Source: Struthidea cinerea | Lineage: Eukaryota > Chordata > Aves > Passeriformes > Corcoracidae | Direction of reading: 5' to 3' | Assembly: GCA_013397865.1 (NCBI GenBank) | Contig: VZTI01003113.1 | Span: forward strand, 678,884-742,883 | DNA: 64,000 nt | Shown: in pieces, positions 54,032 through 64,000 of the stretch | How the letters are laid out: each line of letters begins with the position of its first letter | How positions within the stretch are numbered: position 1 is the first letter of the stretch | The notes under the pieces: generated by a model | Seen by the model: only the letters and a program-made list of their open reading frames with translations | What the model was told of the DNA's origin: nothing | Databases searched by the model: none | Program-made: the position numbers and the translations under genes

Positions 54032-54049
54032 CTGCTGCTGCTGCTGCTG
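54032..54049. repeat. (CTG)6 trinucleotide run
   Basis: Six perfect CTG units in the intergenic region, not within any recognised exon. Confidence 0.95.
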
Positions 54050-56147
54050 AGCACCTCACTTCAGGCACCGTCTCTTCTTTCTGCTCCTGCAGATCACTTG
54101 GGGTGCCAACCCACACTTTAATGAAGCTGAAAATTTGGCCTTGCTCTGAGCCATGAGCAAGTCTGAGTTAAATCCTCTGGGTTTATATTTTTGCTTTTCT
54201 GCAGTTCCATCATTAATTACCTCACCACTTGTGCAGTGCTCCCAGAGTATCTTTCACAGCTCCCCTGGCATATTTCTATGGAAACGTAGCCGTGGTTTTG
54301 TCAAGCCTGTATTTGCTTTTAAAATAGCAGGAGAGGTGCAGACTTTGCTCCTGCTCTTCTCTGTCCCCCACCTGACCCCACGGTTGTCCCCACTCCTGCT
54401 GTGCCAGGGGCTGGCTTCCATGGGGCACGAGGGAGCTGGAGGTTCCTGAACAGCGTGGGAGGGGTATTCCCACAGGAGTTCCTGTTGGCGCTGCTTTTAA
54501 GGATGCAGGAAAATCACGCACATGAGGATGTTCTCCTGCTTGCAAATACCCAGGAAGAGGCACAAGTTGTCTCAGGGAAAACATGCCTCGGGAGCTGGGA
54601 AATGCAGGAGGAGCTGGAAGATGAGATCAAACTATCGGGGGAGAACAGCCTTCCCCCGTGGCTGTGCTGTGCCTGCAGGGGTCCCCAGACCCCCTTCCGA
54701 ATTGTGGCGTGCCAAGGACACAGCGCTTCAGAGAGCTCAGAAATTGCAAAGACCCTGGGCATCAAATTGATTTCTATGGATGAAGCTGATGGATGTGGGG
54801 TGTGTGGAGAGGCGTGAGGAGCCTTGGTGGCCTGTGCACAGTTTTGGGGATCTTGGCCCAGGGAGCCGGTCCATGTCCGTGGGCTGCCAGACCCGGACAT
54901 GGGATGGGGAGAGTGTTTGGGGAGCAGGCAGGGTGAGTTCGTGCAGAGCTCTCTGTAATTCAGCTCGATGTCAGCTCCTTGAGGCTCTGCCTGGGGACAC
55001 TCAGCGCTGCAGAGCATCAGATGTTAATTAGGATCATTAAGGGCTTTGTGACACAAACAGTAATGATGATACTTGTGCCTCTGGAGCTCTCCTGGGAAGG
55101 GCCTCGCACTGTGCTGCCCTTCACAGAGACCGTGCTCCCAGCACCGTAACCTCCTGAAAGCCGGGTCAGGGACACAGACAAGCTCAAGATGCCCCAGCAC
55201 GCTGCTAATGCCTCCTTCAGGGAGGAAATGTCCCTTGGAAACATCCCCGGAATGCCGTAGAGGAAGCACAACTCTCACACCACCTCCCCCTTCTGCCTGG
55301 CCCATTGTACCACCACCTACTGCTCCTCCTCACACCCAGTGCTCCCCCACTCTTTACCCCTCACAGCTCCTGGCTGCTGCTTTTTGGTCAATCCCAACCA
55401 CTCAGCATCCACAACCCTTTGGACTGGGACAGCTGCACTGAGTGGAGCTGGGAGAGGCACACACCTTGCCTGGGGCTGCAAGATTGTGATGGAAGTCAAA
55501 ACACCGCCCTGGGTGAAGACCACGAGTTTTGGGGCTTCTTGTGAGACCTGAGTCATGTCTGGGCTTCAATTAGGAAGAAATGTTGCTGTTGTGTTGTTTG
55601 GAAAGGGCTGGAGGAACCACCATGTGTGAGGCAGAGCAGCAGGTGGGGAGAGAAGGCAGTCTCAGTCACTGCCCCCAAAATGATGGGGTATGACAGAGAC
55701 CCAAAGTGATGCTGCTCGCCCTTCCAGGAGACACGGGGTGCTCTATTTCTCCATTTTCCTTTCTTTCAGTGGCAGAACTAGGAGGTCAATTTAAGCCTAT
55801 TTTGCAAGGAAAAAAAACATAATAGAGGTCCTGGAAAATGATTTTAGAATCTTGAGCTGGTTAAGGAGAGCATCACCACTGCTGTGAGAGCTGTTGCTGC
55901 TTCAGGCTGGGGACATCACCCGGGGCCAAGGGGTGCGAGCTGGGGAAGGGCTGGGTGCTGGCTGACACCCTGAATATGGGCTCCCAACTGTCCTCCTTCC
56001 TCCTTCCTTCCAGCCCAGGCCCTCCTGTGCCGACCCCACCATCTGCTCTAAGTGGGACTACAGAGTCCCCACCCAACCCAGCCCCTCTCAATGACAGACG
56101 CACACACACAGCTCCACACCTTTTGGGTTAGTTGGTTTGTTTTGGGG

Positions 56148-56169
56148 TTTTTTTTTTGGGGGGGGGGGG
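56148..56169. repeat. T10-G12 homopolymer pair
   Basis: Ten T followed directly by twelve G on the plus strand, so the EEF1A2 pre-mRNA strand has C12 A10. It lies about 50-80 bases past the poly(A) signal. Confidence 0.95.
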
Positions 56170-56199
56170 TGTCTGGTTTTGTTGTTTGGTTTTTTTTCC

Positions 56200-56425
56200 A
56201 CTGTGGATGTTGTACCAGTTTTATTGGTAAAATTAACATGAAGCCTCACAAACGCTGGAACATGCTTTTCCTTTTAAAGAATTTCCACTGGACCTTAATG
56301 GTGAGCATCCAGTCGTTGACATATAAACTCTTACAAGCTGATGTGCACACGTGCGCCCAGGGGAGACGGTGGCAGCGTCCTGGTGTCAGGGATGGTTTCT
56401 GCGCGATGCACTGGGAGCCCACAAT
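56200..56425 (-). other. EEF1A2: EEF1A2 3' UTR
   Basis: About 225 bases from the stop codon to the expected cleavage site some 10-30 bases past the AATAAA at 56220-56225. The end is estimated, not observed. No second poly(A) signal was seen between the stop codon and this one. Confidence 0.75.
56220..56225 (-). terminator. EEF1A2 polyadenylation signal AATAAA
   Basis: The plus strand reads TTTATT, so the minus-strand transcript has AATAAA about 200 bases after the stop codon, in the context ACCAATAAAACTGG. It is the only canonical signal close to the stop. Confidence 0.85.
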
Positions 56426-56553
56426 TCATTTGCCAGCCTTCTGGGCCTTCTGGGCAGACTTGGTGACTTTCCCGGCCCCACCGCTCTTCTTCTCCACGTT
56501 CTTGATGACGCCCACGGCCACGGTCTGCCGCATGTCACGGACAGCGAAGCGGC
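56426..56553 (-). CDS. EEF1A2: EEF1A2 last coding exon (residues 422-463 and stop, 128 bp)
   Basis: Completes Gly422 and reads RFAVRDMRQTVAVGVIKNVE then KKSGGAGKVTKSAQKAQKAGK, followed by TGA at 56426-56428. This is the lysine-rich tail of domain III, and its Asn-Val-Glu and Ser-Gly-Gly variants are typical of EEF1A2. The acceptor is CTCCGTCCCTCAG. It continues directly into the 3' UTR. Confidence 0.98.
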
Positions 56554-59500
56554 CTGAGGGACGGAGAGAGGGGGAATGCCAGTGAGACACTGAGGCTGAG
56601 CTCTTCTGGGAGAGTGGTGGTGGGATCTACACCCCCACTCACGGTGCCATGTGTTACCCCTGCCCTTGGAGCAGGCTCCTGAGCTATAAATCCTTCCTCT
56701 GACCACCAGTCCTGATGCTCCCCTCTATTTAAATTACTATTTTTTAAACTTAAACTCCATCTCTTCTCTGCAAGCTCCCTGCATTGCTGAAGCTTCCAGA
56801 TGTGCAATATCAACCTGGTCTAGTGGAAGGTGTCCCTGACCACGGCAGGGGGATGGAACAAGATGGCCTTTTATGTCCCTTCCAACCCAAATTATCCCAG
56901 AACTCAAGCATGGCACTTCTCTGCTTTAAAAGGTGGCCTCCGCTGAGCAAACTTCCCTCTTTCTTCTCCTGACCATTTGTTTTAGGGCAGAGAGGAGGAA
57001 ACTGGAAAATGTTTCTGTGCTCAGAAACTATCAGGGTTTAGTCACTGTGAAGGAAACCTCGTTGCTCCCAGAGGGAAAACCCAGCCTTTGGAAACTCAGC
57101 TTGGCAGAGAGCCTGCCCTACCCCACCAGCACATGGGGCAGCAACAAAACATCCTCAGCTCCCTCCCCATCCAACTGGGAGAAGTCTGATGTGAGCTCTG
57201 CATCCACAGAGCCCTCATGCTCCTCCACAGGAGACCTCCAGAGAGCCGTTCCCTTACCAAGGGGTGGGTACTGGGAGAAGCTCTCCACACACATGGGCTT
57301 GCCAGGGATCATCTCCACGATGGCTGCGTCACCCGACTTCAGGGACTTGGGGTTGTCCTCCAGCTTCTTGCCGGAGCGCCGGTCGATCTTCTCCTTCAGC
57401 TCGGCGAACTTGCAGGCAATGTGTGCGGTGTGGCAGTCGATGACGGGCGAGTAGCCAGCACTGATCTGGCCAGGGTGGTTCAGGATGATCACCTGAGGGA
57501 CAGAGCAGTGTCACGGCAAGGCTGGGAGCTCGGGCATGGTGGCAAAGGAGGCATCACCAGCCCTGCTCACCTGAGACGTGAACTGCGCTGCCTCCTGCGG
57601 CGGGTCCGACTTGCTGTCCCCGCAGACGTTCCCGCGGCGGATGTCCTTCACCGAGACGTTCTTCACGTTGAAGCCGACGTTGTCCCCAGGCAGAGCCTCG
57701 CTCAGGGCCTCATGGTGCATCTCCACGGATTTCACCTCAGTGGTGATGTTCACAGGGGCAAAGGTGACCACCATGCCAGGCCGCAGGATTCCGGTCTCCA
57801 CTCGGCCCACGGGGACTGTGCCAATCCCTGCAGAGACAAGGACAGAGTGCAGCAAAATTCAATCTGCTTGGTATGTCCCTGGGCCAGAGCTTGGATTCAG
57901 CAAAAGCAAGATATCTTTTCACCGAGGAACATGTTTATGTTTAGTCCTTGTGCAAAACCCCCAAGTTTTCAGCAGATCAACACTGGGTCTTGAAAATTGC
58001 TATGAGTCCATCCTTCCTACTCAAAGTTTTGTAAAAAAGAAGTAACCCACAGTCAGAAAGTCCCACGCAATCCACACGCCCCAAAAGTTCTTCTCCTGGA
58101 GCAGCTGTGGCATCTCCTGCACGGAGGACTGGGACATAATAGCACGTGTGCAACAACACTGTACACAGCCCTGACGGCCACACCACCAGCTGTGACAGAA
58201 AATGAGGGTGGCTCATTAAATGACTGGGATCTTTTACAACCTGTGTTAGCAGGAGACTTTGGGAAAATTCCCCTTTGGAGGCAGGTGAAGAATGATTGAG
58301 AGAAACAACATTGAAAAGAGATTGAGGAGGTTGGCTGGACCCATCTGCTCCTCCACATCCACCCTGCTGCCTCCACCTCCCCTCTTCCCACGATGTCTCA
58401 GCTCCCCAGGGACCTGCCTCCCAGAAAAACCAGATCCCTTTGCCCCAGCTGAGCTAGGGGAGGACACAGACCTCTAACCACTTTTCATCTCCACTGCAAA
58501 CAACAGCAGCCTGCATTAAAAACCCTGCTAAATCCCATGTTCAACCCCTGCAGTGCATGTGTCCTTGGAAAAGGGTGGGAAAGGGCTGGAGAAGGCTGTG
58601 CCTGCCTGATCCAGCAGCCAGGGAGTCAGCAGTGTTGTCCACTTATGCCAGCAGGTCAGAGAGCTCACAGGGTATTTATAGCTGAGCAAAGTGTCCCCAT
58701 CACCTCTCCAGAGGGAAGGGGACACGCGCCAGCCACGGCGCTCCCTACATGGCTGGCACAGCTCGGCAGGAGGAGGTGCCGATGATGGACACCAGCATTT
58801 GGGAAGGTCACAGCCAAGCTGCCATGCGCCAGCTTCAGTGGCCCTTCCTGCTGGTCTTGTCCCTCGTCTGGGTCACAGAATGCTTTTTGCTGCCTCCAAC
58901 TTGCCTGGCCAGCCATGATCTCTGGGACACACAAATTTGCAGCCATTTTGGCATCATGTGTTCCCTGGGAAGAGCTCACAAACCTGCTGGTCCTCTCTGG
59001 TCCCGGGGCACCTTTGGGCATGTCCCCTCCACCCCAGATAGCCCAGGCTCAAATGGGGTCTTTACCCTGGAACTACCACCCTTTTCTCCAACATTATCTC
59101 TGGTCTGAAGAGTCAAATCCCTCCAGTTTCCCAACACCTGGAAATGTCGTTCCCAAATTCCCATGGAATGAAGACTCCAGTTAAGGCAGAGGAGTGTCAG
59201 GGCTCACCTCCAATCTTGTACACATCCTGGAGGGGCAGGCGCAGGGGTTTGTCGGTGGGGCGGGTCGGGGGCAGGATGGTGTCCAGGGCCTCCAACAGGG
59301 ACACGCCACTGGCGTTGCCTTCTTTGCGCTCCACCTTCCAGCCTTTGAACCAAGGCATCTGGGAAGAGAGCAGCAACAGCGAACCATAGAATCACAGAAT
59401 GGTTTGGGTTGGATGAGACCTTAAAGACCGTCTTTTTCCACCCCGCTGGCATGGGCAGGGACATCTTCCATGAGACCAGGTTGCTCTAAGGCCCACCCAG

Positions 59501-62500
59501 CTTGGCCTTGAACGTTTACAACATTCACTGAGTGCGCCTGTCCTCAGCACCCAGAGGTGAATCCAGAGAGATGTCCCACCAGGACAACCTCCATACAGTC
59601 AGTCCTGCCATGTCCTGGCTTTACCTGGGGGCTGGGGAGCTCCTTCCACTCCACCAGCCCTGCAGGCTTATTGGCCCCACTTTGCTCAATCTCCCCCTCT
59701 CTCTTCTAGAAACGAGCAAGACATCCATTACTGGGAGAAAAAGGACAGAAGTGGTCAAAGCCAGCAAACTCACAGCCCCACTTCCAACACCAACCCATGG
59801 GCACTGCACCAGCTGCCTGGATCCCACCCTCCAGGAATGCTGCCTCCAGCACAGGGACCACAGGGTCTGCAGCCAAGTCCCAGCTACAGAGCGCTCAACC
59901 TTCAGTGCTGGGAACCAAGTTCCTCCAAGGCGAGCCCCAGACAAATGCTTCTCCCCACTCAGTCTTGCTATCACCCCTCCAAGGCCTGGATTCTAAACCC
60001 TGGCTTGGGAGGATGCTGGAAACCCAGCTGCTGAGGGACAGGATTGTTTTTCATAGATATTCCCTTCTCCTGACCTAAATTGGACCTTTGAAACTAAAAA
60101 TTGGCCAGAAAGAGGTGGAGAGGAATGGAAATGTGCTCGGCAGCAGCCATGGTTTAATGCAGGGAACTGCAGTGCTTCATTGGGATGATGCTGCACATCT
60201 GGGTGTTGTAGCAGCACCTGGAGCTTGCTGGCAAGAAAAATTTAGTCCTGGGTCTGAGACAACCCTAATACAACAAGCAGAATCAGAGTCTGCAAGGCCA
60301 TTCCCCTGCCTCTGCACAGAGAGGGTTAGACAGCATTTTCCCATTCCAGTGTCAAATGCTTCCTGTGTATCCCAAATCCATCACACACTTTGTGGATGTG
60401 GTTTTTTTCCCTTAGCACCAACACCAGCGTCACAGCACAGTGGGCATGGGGGGCTGGGGTGAAGCAACACCCCCAAAGTGCCCCCAGCTTCACAGCCATC
60501 CCTGGAGGGTGTGGCTATGCCAAGGCTGGTTTCCTGTCCTGCAATCTGCACCAGCTTTGGGAAGGAGAGAGAGAAAGACTGGATGCAGCCAGGGAATTCA
60601 GCCTGCATCCAAAGTATTCAGGTCAGCCCCCTTCAGAGGGTCATGTCTGACACCACTTGTCTTTCTTGGTGGCAGTGGCAGGAGGAGCCTGGGGACACTT
60701 TTGCAGCAGGTTCTTCCCAGGGCACTGCAGCTCTTGCCTTGCAGCCAGACCCAGCGCCAGGCAACAGCTTGGCAAAATGAAAACTCCATCCAGGCAGCGA
60801 GGGAGCCTCGTGTCATGTGCAGGATGACTCAGACCTTCCCCCATTCTGCTGTGGCACGGCCCAAACGCCAGGCAGGGACCTGTGCCAGCAGCTGCCCCGT
60901 GGCCACCTGCCCACGGGCTCTGCTCTCGAGGATGACAGCCACCAAGTGCCCACGGCTCCCATCCCTCTGCCCCACACAGCTCTGGCACACAGGAAAATGA
61001 CACCTCTGCCCAGGACACCTGGCTGTCAGAGCCATTCCTCTCTCCAGGGAACTTCTGACATGCCAAGAATCAGGTAAAGACGAACTTAGACGCCTTCTGG
61101 GAACAAATCTCTGCGAAACCTCAGCATGGCCTGAGGGTGAAAAGCGTCTGTAAAAGCTGGTTTGTGCTGCCTCCTATGGCCACCCAAATAAAACCACTCT
61201 CATGTATTCCCCAAATCTGCTTCCCAAAGAGCAATTCCTACTCCACCACTCCTATGGCAAAAGCAGGATCTAACCAAATCCTGCAGGTCGACAGGCCCCA
61301 GCCCCCCAAAAAAACAGCTGAGCTCCAGCTCTTTTACACTCAAAGTCTATTTTACTGAGCAGTTGCCTTTCCCTGACTTTCCCCAGCCCATGAGCACCTC
61401 AACACACCCACCCATGCACCCCAGTGTTGAAGCTGCAGCCCCAGGCCACCACACTCCCTAGCACCAGTGACTGGGTGTGTTTGGGTTGCAGCATCCCATG
61501 GGGTGAAAATCTCCCAAACCACATGGAATGGCCCCATTCTGCCAGCTGCAGCATCACAAAGCTGCTTCACAGAACACCCCATTTCCCAAAAAGCTCTCAA
61601 GTGCCAAACTTTGATGGAAGCACAGCACAGCTGTCATTTTTTGCAGCTGGCCTTGGGATTCTGTGCAACAGGGATGTGGGCTGGAGTCTCCCACACAGAG
61701 CTGGTTCCAGCCTGAGGTACCACCACACCCCCCTTTGCTCAGAGGCAACAGGAGCTGCAGGGACATCATGGCTCTAATCCCCACTTTCTGGTAAGTCCCC
61801 TGACAGACAGACAAGTCACTTGACTGCCTTGTGCTTCAGTGAAACCTGTCCAGAAATTACAAGTGAAAATAATCAGAGCTTTTTCAGGCAAGGAAGGAGA
61901 GAAGAGACATCTACACCGGGTTCCTGCTTAAGCTTTCCTAGAGATGTTGCAATATGGGGAGGAGGAGTGTGTCCCTGCACCCTCTCCAGCAGAGCTCATG
62001 CTGTTCCAGACCAGGCCAGGTTTTCTTCCCAATTCCCCAGCTCAGGCAGCACCCAGGAGCCAGCTGCCTCCCTAGGACAAAGGAGAGATTTCTTCCACCC
62101 CCTGCCTTCTCTCAGGCAGCACATCACACTGGGAACCTGCCCTGAGACCCCTCTGGAGGAAGGGGGCCACTGAGCCCCTCCTACTCTGTGCCTATTAATA
62201 GGAGAATTGTTCAGGATCATCTTCCCAGCCCAGCAGCTGCTGACATTTGGAGCCTGCCTGATTGAGGCACCCAGGAACCATGGGGCTGGGTTTGGCATGG
62301 CCATGGCTGACCTTTATCCCAGCTCTGCTCCTCAGGGAACAGGAATCTCCCAAGCACCCCAATAATTCCTTCCTTCCAAGCCATCCCAACTGAGCTGCCT
62401 TTCCTGTACAGGGCAGGAGCTGTGTTTTGTGACTGTGTGAGTTTGCATTGCAGAATTCCTCTCACTCAGGCTTGTGATCCCTGACCTCCCTCAGTTGCTG

Positions 62501-63795
62501 CTGGACTCGTGGATTGCCTCCCTTCTCGCAGAGCCCTGCCTTGTAATCCACAGGTGATGTCCTGAAGTCCCCCTAAGCATCAAATTTCCCATTGGTTTCA
62601 CAAGAGATTCCTGGGGTGTCCGATCTGAGCAACTTGCTCAAGGTCACACAGAAGTGATCAGGAGAGCAGGGACCTTCCTCTGGGCAGAACTTTCCAGCCC
62701 ATCATTTCTTTAGAAGACTAACCCTAGGGTAGCTTTTTCTCCAACAAAACCAGTGTCAGAATAACAAGCGTTATGGGCAGCCTGTCTGCCAAAAACCTCC
62801 ATCCTTCTTGAGCTCTTCCTTCTGCTGTATGAACTGATGGCACGGGCCCACCCAGAGCACCCTGCCTTTGTCTCCCCACCATCCTCATCACAGAGGGAGT
62901 AAAAACCAGCTGGAAAAGGAGCTGCCCCAAATGGGTGCTCTACGGAACTGTGGGTTTGGCACGGGAAACCTGGTACTTCCTCAAGAAAACGTCACCTTTG
63001 GGAGTGAGATCTCGGCACTGGAACTGGAGGTTTGGCCACTGCAGTGACACAGACCATCAGCGGGAAAGGGGACTGGCTGCAGGGTGGGAGCTGCTCCAAG
63101 CCTGACATCAGACTGTGTTATTCCCCTCAGAAAACAATGCCCTAAAAGCACACCCGCTGCTCCTGCTGAGAGTGACAATTGCTGCTCTAATGTCACCGTG
63201 AGTTCTGACAAGGCAAAAACTTCAAATCCTGGCCCAGAAGCAAAGCCAGACAGATCATCTCCTGAAGACGCTCATGTTTAGCTGCTGGGGTGCCTGGCCA
63301 GGGCACAGCACCCATGGACAGCGAGCCCATTCATCCTGCCCGGGGCCAAGCAGACTTCTGTGACACATCATCTGTGCCGCCAGCACGGGCCTTTGTGCAC
63401 AACGGGCTCGTGAAATATTTGCAGAGCACGGAGTTCATCTTCAGCCCGGGTCAGGATCCCTGGGGTGGGGGGAGAAGTCTAACACAAGGCACACTTACAT
63501 TGGGAGAGGGCTCCAGCATGTTGTCTCCATGCCAGCCCGAGATGGGCACGAAGGGAACTGTGGCCGGGTTGTAGCCGATCTTCTTGATGTAGGCGCTGAC
63601 CTCCTTAACGATTTCATCGTAGCGTTTCTCGCTGTAGGGGGGCTCTGTGGAATCCATCTTGTTGATGCCCACGATGAGCTGCTTCACCCCCAGGGTGTAA
63701 GCCAGCAGGGCGTGCTCGCGGGTCTGCCCGTTCTTGGAGATGCCGGCTTCAAATTCACCCACACCGGCAGCGACGATCAGGACAGCACAGTCAGC
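56426..63795 (-). CDS. EEF1A2: EEF1A2, elongation factor 1-alpha 2, last five coding exons (residues 109-463)
   Basis: Five minus-strand exons (297, 151, 257, 235 and 128 bp) join in phase to give 355 residues plus TGA. Added to the 108 residues expected from the exons right of the window, this gives exactly 463, the family length. The product is the GTPase that delivers aminoacyl-tRNA to the ribosomal A site in neurons, heart and muscle. Visible parts are the end of the G domain with NKMD (153-156) and SGWHGDN, domain II, and domain III. The two glutamates that carry glycerylphosphorylethanolamine in this family (301 and 374) are present. Ser205-Pro, Ser358, the C-terminal residues NVEKKSGGAGK and the final AGK identify EEF1A2 rather than EEF1A1. 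Spliced structure with good GT..AG sites excludes a processed EEF1A copy. Confidence 0.98.
56554..57257 (-). other. EEF1A2 last intron
   Basis: 704 bases, GTAAGG donor and CCCTCAG acceptor. Contains a plus-oriented CR1 3' fragment (56810-56902). Nothing else recognised. Confidence 0.9.
56810..56902 (+). mobile_element. CR1 LINE 3'-end fragment, opposite orientation to the others
   Basis: Reads CAACCTGGTCTAGTGGAAGG, then GGCAGGGGGATGGAACAAGA and CCCTTCCAACCCAAATTAT, the sense strand of the CR1 tail. In the last EEF1A2 intron, antisense to the gene. Confidence 0.9.
57258..57492 (-). CDS. EEF1A2: EEF1A2 exon coding residues 344-421 (235 bp), domain III
   Basis: Begins VIILNHPGQISAGYSPVIDC and ends ESFSQYPPL plus the first base of Gly422. 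Ser358, reported as a JNK target in eEF1A2 and Ala in eEF1A1, is present, as is Glu374. The acceptor is TCCCTCAG and the donor is CTTG/GTAAGG. The first codon is GTG, which some gene finders take as a start; it is internal valine 344. Ile replaces the human Val at about 405. Confidence 0.98.
57493..57570 (-). other. EEF1A2 78-base intron between the domain II and domain III exons
   Basis: GTGAGC donor at 57570 and TCCCTCAG acceptor at 57493. At 78 bases it is close to the minimum size for vertebrate splicing. Confidence 0.95.
57571..57827 (-). CDS. EEF1A2: EEF1A2 exon coding residues 258-343 (257 bp), domain II
   Basis: Begins with two bases of the split Gly258, then IGTVPVGRVETGILRPGMVV, and ends EAAQFTSQ. 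Domain II contacts aminoacyl-tRNA and eEF1B. Glu301, one of the two phosphoglycerol-modified glutamates known in eEF1A, lies in HHEALSEALPG. The acceptor is GTCTCTGCAG and the donor is CAG/GTGAGC. The segment VCGDSKSDPPQEAAQFTSQ is of the EEF1A2 type; EEF1A1 has different residues there. Confidence 0.98.
57828..59207 (-). other. EEF1A2 intron between residues 258 exons
   Basis: 1380 bases, splits the Gly258 codon after its first base. No repeats or further exons recognised. Confidence 0.9.
59208..59358 (-). CDS. EEF1A2: EEF1A2 exon coding residues 208-258 (151 bp), end of G domain into domain II
   Basis: Begins MPWFKGWKVERKEGNASG and ends DVYKIGG with a split glycine codon. The acceptor is CTCTTCCCAG and the donor is GGAG/GTGAGC. 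The GNASGVSLLEALDTILPP part links the GTPase domain to domain II. The ATG at the exon edge is an internal methionine, not a start. A CR1 fragment begins only about 25 bases upstream of this acceptor. Confidence 0.97.
59384..59521 (-). mobile_element. CR1 LINE 3'-end fragment beside EEF1A2 exon acceptor
   Basis: Reads CATAGAATCACAGAATGGTT, then GGCATGGGCAGGGACATC and CACCCAGCTTGGCCTTGAAC. Sense to EEF1A2. Its terminal repeats end about 25 bases before the acceptor of the exon that starts at 59358. Confidence 0.92.
61769..61860 (+). mobile_element. Old MIR/L2-like relic
   Basis: Contains GGCTCTAATCCCCACTTTCT, then CAAGTCACTTGACTGCCTTG and TGCTTCAGTGAAACCTGTCC, the MIR core order. In the EEF1A2 intron before residue 208. 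Confidence 0.5.
62627..62705 (-). mobile_element. Old MIR/L2-like relic
   Basis: Contains AACTTGCTCAAGGTCACACA followed by a degenerate match to GCTGGGATTCGAACCC, the reverse complement of the MIR core. Same intron as the 61.8 kb relic but inverted. Confidence 0.55.
63499..63795 (-). CDS. EEF1A2: EEF1A2 exon coding residues 109-207 (297 bp), G domain
   Basis: Begins ADCAVLIVAAGVGEFEAGIS and ends EPSPN. It holds the G4 motif NKMD, which reads guanine, and the G5-like SGWHGDN. Phase is 0 at both ends. The acceptor is CCCCCTAG and the donor is AAT/GTAAGT. It differs from human EEF1A2 at only a couple of conservative places: Ile for Val before NKMD and Pro for Ala at about 161. Ser205-Pro206, absent as such in EEF1A1, is present. 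An in-frame GTG inside the exon is not a start. Confidence 0.97.
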
Positions 63796-64000
63796 CTAGG
63801 GGGAGAGAGCAAGTGAGCTGCTGCTGTCCGCAGAGAGCATGGCCCTGGTGACAACCCTGAGGGCTTTGAGGGAGTTCCAGATGACTCCCTGCCAGCTGCT
63901 ACCCATAATCCTGCTGATCCACCTCAAAACTGACCCAGCTGTGCTATATGGTTCTGCACTGTGGGTGGGAAACTGGGGTGGATCCCTCCTGGATGCAGGA
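63796..64000 (-). other. EEF1A2 intron upstream of residue 109 (cut by right edge)
   Basis: Acceptor CCCCCTAG at the left end. The 205 bases to the window end contain no recognised exon; the exons for residues 1-108 must lie further right. Confidence 0.85.

Larger units (their letters stand above)
43638..56199. other. Intergenic region between KCNQ2 promoter and EEF1A2 3' end
   Basis: About 12.6 kb. The left end belongs to the CpG island. An AT-rich block at about 45170-45420, a GC-rich patch at 50390-50900 and a short CpG cluster at about 53370-53430 stand out. Homopolymer tracts (T17 at 49332-49348) and a (CTG)6 run at 54032-54049 are minor. No exon of a known protein was recognised. Confidence 0.7.
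59359..63498 (-). other. EEF1A2 intron after the residue 207 exon
   Basis: 4140 bases, phase 0. Contains a CR1 fragment directly beside the 3' splice site (59384-59521) and two MIR/L2-like relics (61769-61860, 62627-62705). Open frames up to 186 codons on the plus strand (60440-61000) match nothing I know. Confidence 0.9.

Noticed and set aside
57511..57855. Reading EEF1A2 exons as a processed EEF1A1 pseudogene
   Set aside because: Introns with proper splice sites, EEF1A2-specific residues and intact frames show the functional EEF1A2 gene.

Overview
This is a vertebrate nuclear window, most likely from a bird. Three things support that: intron-split genes with canonical GT..AG sites, several 3' fragments of CR1 retrotransposons (the dominant avian LINE), and the conserved neighbour pair KCNQ2 - EEF1A2, both read on the minus strand, as in the distal 20q region of human. 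I see no prokaryotic operon, CRISPR array, tRNA or rRNA.

Left part, 1 to about 43.6 kb: KCNQ2, the M-current voltage-gated potassium channel subunit. Exons 2-10 are all present, with exact exon sizes and reading phases (91, 127, 176, 126, 111, 96, 95, 30 and 69 bp). They cover S1 to S6, the pore and the first part of the calmodulin-binding C-terminus (human residues 99-406). The large intron 1 runs from 20.5 kb to a 412-base run of N at 43226-43637. That run sits inside a CpG island and very probably holds exon 1 and the start codon. The 3' exons (about 11 to 17) lie off the left edge.

Middle part, about 43.6 to 56.2 kb: an intergenic stretch of about 12.6 kb between the KCNQ2 promoter and the EEF1A2 3' end. 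No recognisable gene was found in it. It contains a second GC-rich patch near 50.4-50.9 kb with a 251-codon open frame of unknown meaning, and AT-rich blocks that look like conserved non-coding DNA.

Right part, 56.2 to 64 kb: EEF1A2, the neuron- and muscle-type translation elongation factor 1-alpha 2. The last five coding exons (residues 109-463 by human numbering), the stop codon, the 3' UTR and an AATAAA signal are present. The exons coding the first 108 residues are beyond the right edge. Residues that separate EEF1A2 from EEF1A1 (Ser205-Pro, Ser358, the C-terminal tail) are present.

Repeats: six CR1 3'-end fragments, six old MIR/L2-like relics and a few short simple repeats. Both genes are highly expressed in neurons, and mutations in either cause epileptic encephalopathy in humans. 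Nothing here looks like an undescribed multi-gene system. The points most worth checking are a potential N-glycosylation sequon in the S1-S2 loop of KCNQ2, a CR1 insertion that abuts the EEF1A2 exon 5 acceptor, the probable loss of KCNQ2 exon 1 in the assembly gap, and the unexplained GC-rich patch at 50 kb.
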